A stretch of DNA of 6,421 bases from JAVWPP01 sp036635835 (GTDB lineage: Bacteria; Bacillota; Clostridia; TANB77; CAG-465): NCBI GenBank assembly GCA_036635835.1, contig JAVWPP010000051.1:1-6421 (forward strand), in the 5' to 3' direction. Positions 5,815-6,421 of the stretch are shown piece after piece (the stretch's first letter is position 1; each line of letters begins with the position of its first letter). A program made the position numbers and the translations under genes. Below the pieces are notes generated by a model. It saw only the letters and a list, made by a program, of their open reading frames with translations, made no database searches and had not been told where the DNA came from.

Positions 5815-6421
5815 ATATCTTATTTATTGCATTAATTTTTCCATCTAAATTATAAATCCAAATCTTTAAAAGGTAAGTGCCTATAACATCTTTTTCATCA
5901 TAAGTAAGCGTATCTGCATTTTCTATATCTTTATTTAATTTAACAAATTTATAAACATGGTATAGCTTTTGTTTTCTTTCATCATTATCTGCAGATTGAA
6001 CTGAGTATGCTTCTACAACTCTTAAGTTTTTAGAAGGCTCTGTATATCCAGAATTTAAATATCCACCTCTAGAGTTGCAAATTTTTTCAACAGATGCTTT
6101 ATCTTTTTCAGACTCTATGAAATGTTCTGTTATATACTGCCCACCAGCTTTATCTGCAAAAGCTGCTAGCTCCATAGTAGTTATTTTTTTATCCATAGTT
6201 TTTTCTTTTATATCTACTAAAGGTGAAATAAATTTATTAAGTAAAAGATTCACCTTACTTTTTTCTTCATTAGTTAAATTAATAGTTTCTCCGCTTCTTT
6301 CAATGTATGAAAGAGTGTCTTCGCTAGTATCTTCAACTGTATTTACATTAGCTCCAGTAGCAGGCTCTTCTTTATTTTTTTGTAGTAGTGCATAATCATG
6401 CTTAAAAACAAAAAATAAAAC
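5813..6421 (-). CDS. Hypothetical, probably extracytoplasmic protein (3' part; start outside the window)
   Basis: I do not recognise a named family. The frame is open from the right edge of the window to TAA at 5815-5813, giving at least 202 visible C-terminal residues. The GTG at 6253 is only an internal codon: nothing stops the frame upstream of it and no good ribosome site precedes it. The visible part begins with hydrophobic VLFFVF, which could be the end of a membrane helix or signal anchor. A polar, acidic Thr/Asn/Glu linker follows (about visible 16-48), and then a folded-looking region: ETINLTNEEKSKVNLLLNKF (45-64), ELAAFADKAGGQYI (84-97), and a C-terminal strand-rich part with LYHVYKFVKL (153-162) and TYLLKIWIYNLDGKI (182-196). 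This layout suggests a membrane-anchored or secreted protein. The gene converges on the hydrolase gene and shares its preference for AAT over AAC. Confidence 0.75.
   Translation of the reverse strand, partial: VLFFVFKHDYALLQKNKEEPATGANVNTVEDTSEDTLSYIERSGETINLTNEEKSKVNLLLNKFISPLVDIKEKTMDKKITTMELAAFADKAGGQYITEHFIESEKDKASVEKICNSRGGYLNSGYTEPSKNLRVVEAYSVQSADNDERKQKLYHVYKFVKLNKDIENADTLTYDEKDVIGTYLLKIWIYNLDGKINAINKI

Noticed and set aside
6075..6395. Plus-strand open frame opposite the 3' gene
   Set aside because: It is Ser/Val/Leu-rich and mirrors the better-supported - strand frame, which is open to the window edge.

Overview
The window is AT-rich DNA with strong Shine-Dalgarno sites, very tight gene packing, heavy use of ATA and AGA codons and TTG as an alternative start. 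It contains a complete spoIIIA locus, so the source is an endospore-forming Firmicute, most likely a member of the Clostridia. The sequence alone does not allow a genus to be named.

Layout. Positions 1-31 are an intrinsic terminator for a gene lying to the left of the window. Positions 32-201 are a non-coding leader that ends in a long hairpin just before the spoIIIAA ribosome binding site. From 202 to 5010 the eight genes spoIIIAA-AB-AC-AD-AE-AF-AG-AH run on the + strand in canonical order, with gaps of 0-24 bases or short overlaps, so they read as one operon. A near-consensus sigma-A promoter (5029-5057) then drives a gene for a permuted papain-like (NlpC/P60 superfamily, YiiX-like) cysteine hydrolase at 5075-5638, which is closed by a strong terminator at 5644-5680. 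On the - strand, entering from the right edge, is the 3' part of an unrecognised gene whose start lies outside the window. Its visible end looks extracytoplasmic. A CTTTTT hexanucleotide repeat touches its stop codon.

How the genes work together. From established knowledge, the SpoIIIA proteins are made in the mother cell under sigma-E and assemble in the membrane around the engulfed forespore. SpoIIIAA is the cytoplasmic ATPase. AB, AC, AD and AE are membrane subunits. AF, AG and AH carry ring-building domains related to type III secretion proteins. SpoIIIAH pairs with forespore SpoIIQ across the intermembrane space, and the complex supports late sigma-G activity in the forespore. The papain-like hydrolase has its own vegetative-type promoter and different codon use, so it is probably an independent neighbour even though spoIIIA transcripts could read into it.

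I found no mobile element, CRISPR array, rRNA or tRNA. I do not see a clearly undescribed system. The points most worth a second look are the - strand-oriented terminator hairpin in front of spoIIIAA, the TTG-started overlapped spoIIIAB, the nearly leaderless hydrolase gene, the codon shift after spoIIIAH, and the lysine-codon repeat directly behind the - strand stop codon.
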